Origin: JACKII01 sp041687435
GTDB lineage: Bacteria; Pseudomonadota; Alphaproteobacteria; Bin95
Length of the DNA: 64,000 nt
Assembly (NCBI GenBank): GCA_041687435.1
Contig: JAWLBX010000010.1
Coordinates: 62,001-126,000 of the forward strand
Direction of reading: 5' to 3'
Below the pieces are notes generated by a model. It made no database searches and was not told the origin of the DNA. It worked only from the letters and a program-made list of their open reading frames with translations. The translations under genes were made by a program, and so were the position numbers. Shown here in pieces: positions 63,675-64,000 of this stretch (its first letter is position 1; each line of letters opens with the position of its first letter).

Positions 63675-64000
63675 CTATCTCCCCAAATACACTTCGATGA
63701 CTCGCTGGTCGGTCTGGACGTGGTCAATCGAGCCCTCGGCCAGCACGCTACCCTCGTGCAGCACGGTGACCCGCGCGCCGAGCGCCCGGACAAAGGCCAT
63801 ATCGTGTTCCACCACCACCAGCGTGTGCTCCCCTTTGAGGCGGTGGATCAGGTCGGCGGTTTCCTCGGTTTCGGCGTCGGTCATGCCGGCTACGGGCTCA
63901 TCCAGCAGCAGCAGCTCCGCGTCTTGGATCAGCAGCATGCCGATCTCCAGCCATTGCTTTTGGCCATGGCTGAGCCCGCCGGCAAGGTCGGCCCGCCGCT
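63675..64000 (-). CDS. urtD: Urea ABC transporter ATP-binding protein UrtD (5' end outside window)
   Basis: Partial gene: its start lies beyond the right edge. The visible C-terminal 108 residues include the ABC signature region DLAGGLSHGQKQWLEIGMLL, Walker B ELLLLDEPVAGMTDAETEET and VVVEHDMAFVRALGARVTVL, with a C-terminus ending QRVIEVYLGR. The LSHGQKQWLEIGM form of the signature is typical for UrtD. It would be cotranscribed with urtE and the urease genes. Confidence 0.95.
   Translation of the reverse strand, partial: RRADLAGGLSHGQKQWLEIGMLLIQDAELLLLDEPVAGMTDAETEETADLIHRLKGEHTLVVVEHDMAFVRALGARVTVLHEGSVLAEGSIDHVQTDQRVIEVYLGR

Overview
The window looks like chromosomal DNA from a GC-rich alphaproteobacterium, probably in or near the Rhodospirillales; that placement is inferred. 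The evidence is the alphaproteobacterial cell-cycle regulator TrcR (DUF1013), a class I lysyl-tRNA synthetase, the gene complement as a whole, and signs of coenzyme F420 use (a CofC-like gene and an LLM-family oxidoreductase). There is no prophage, integrase, transposase, CRISPR array, tRNA or rRNA that I can recognise. Most of the window is ordinary housekeeping and catabolic gene content.

Layout. 1-2.7 kb, minus strand: CAP-domain protein, haloacid dehalogenase, GNAT acetyltransferase, HTH protein and the truncated cofC-like gene. 2.8-10.4 kb: lyase-family protein, Nudix protein, sfsA, map, CmcJ-like oxidoreductase, GFA-family protein, panB, an SDR and a peroxiredoxin, closed by a convergent double terminator. 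10.4-17 kb: an AT-rich intergenic island, a 1239-aa RTX/cadherin-like/beta-helix secreted protein, then a CHASE2 adenylate/guanylate cyclase. 17-23.2 kb: MFS transporter with MaoC dehydratase, a CDF metal exporter, an LLM oxidoreductase, and an AtuA-like/DUF4387 pair. 23.3-29.5 kb, minus strand: flagellar motB-flgE-flgK-flgL-flgI. 29.6-43.9 kb: lysS, sulfotransferase, DinG-like helicase, TerB, dnaN-recF-gyrB, a thioesterase with an apparent frameshift, and lgt-midA-pgeF. 44-46.8 kb: quinone oxidoreductase, trcR and a TauD-type dioxygenase. 47.1-50.1 kb: three secreted proteins with PEP-CTERM-like tails, two of them broken, around a second AT-rich island. 50.2-57.2 kb: two tandem SDRs, a Fe(3+)-binding protein behind two perfect Fur-type palindromes, a DsbA/HCCA-isomerase family protein, an acetoacetyl-CoA reductase, and exbB-exbD-exbD-tonB. 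57.2-64 kb, minus strand: urtD-urtE-ureD-ureA-(small membrane protein)-ureB-ureC-ureE-ureF-ureG.

Working together. The last block is a complete urea system: the ATPase end of the urea ABC transporter, all three urease subunits and the accessory proteins D, E, F and G. The iron genes (FbpA-like binding protein, TonB energiser) form a plausible uptake theme, with direct regulatory evidence only at the binding-protein promoter. The most unusual sequence features are dispersed palindromic repeats sitting inside or between urease-operon genes, two of them read in frame as protein, and the decayed PEP-CTERM cluster. I did not find a convincing undescribed multi-gene system.
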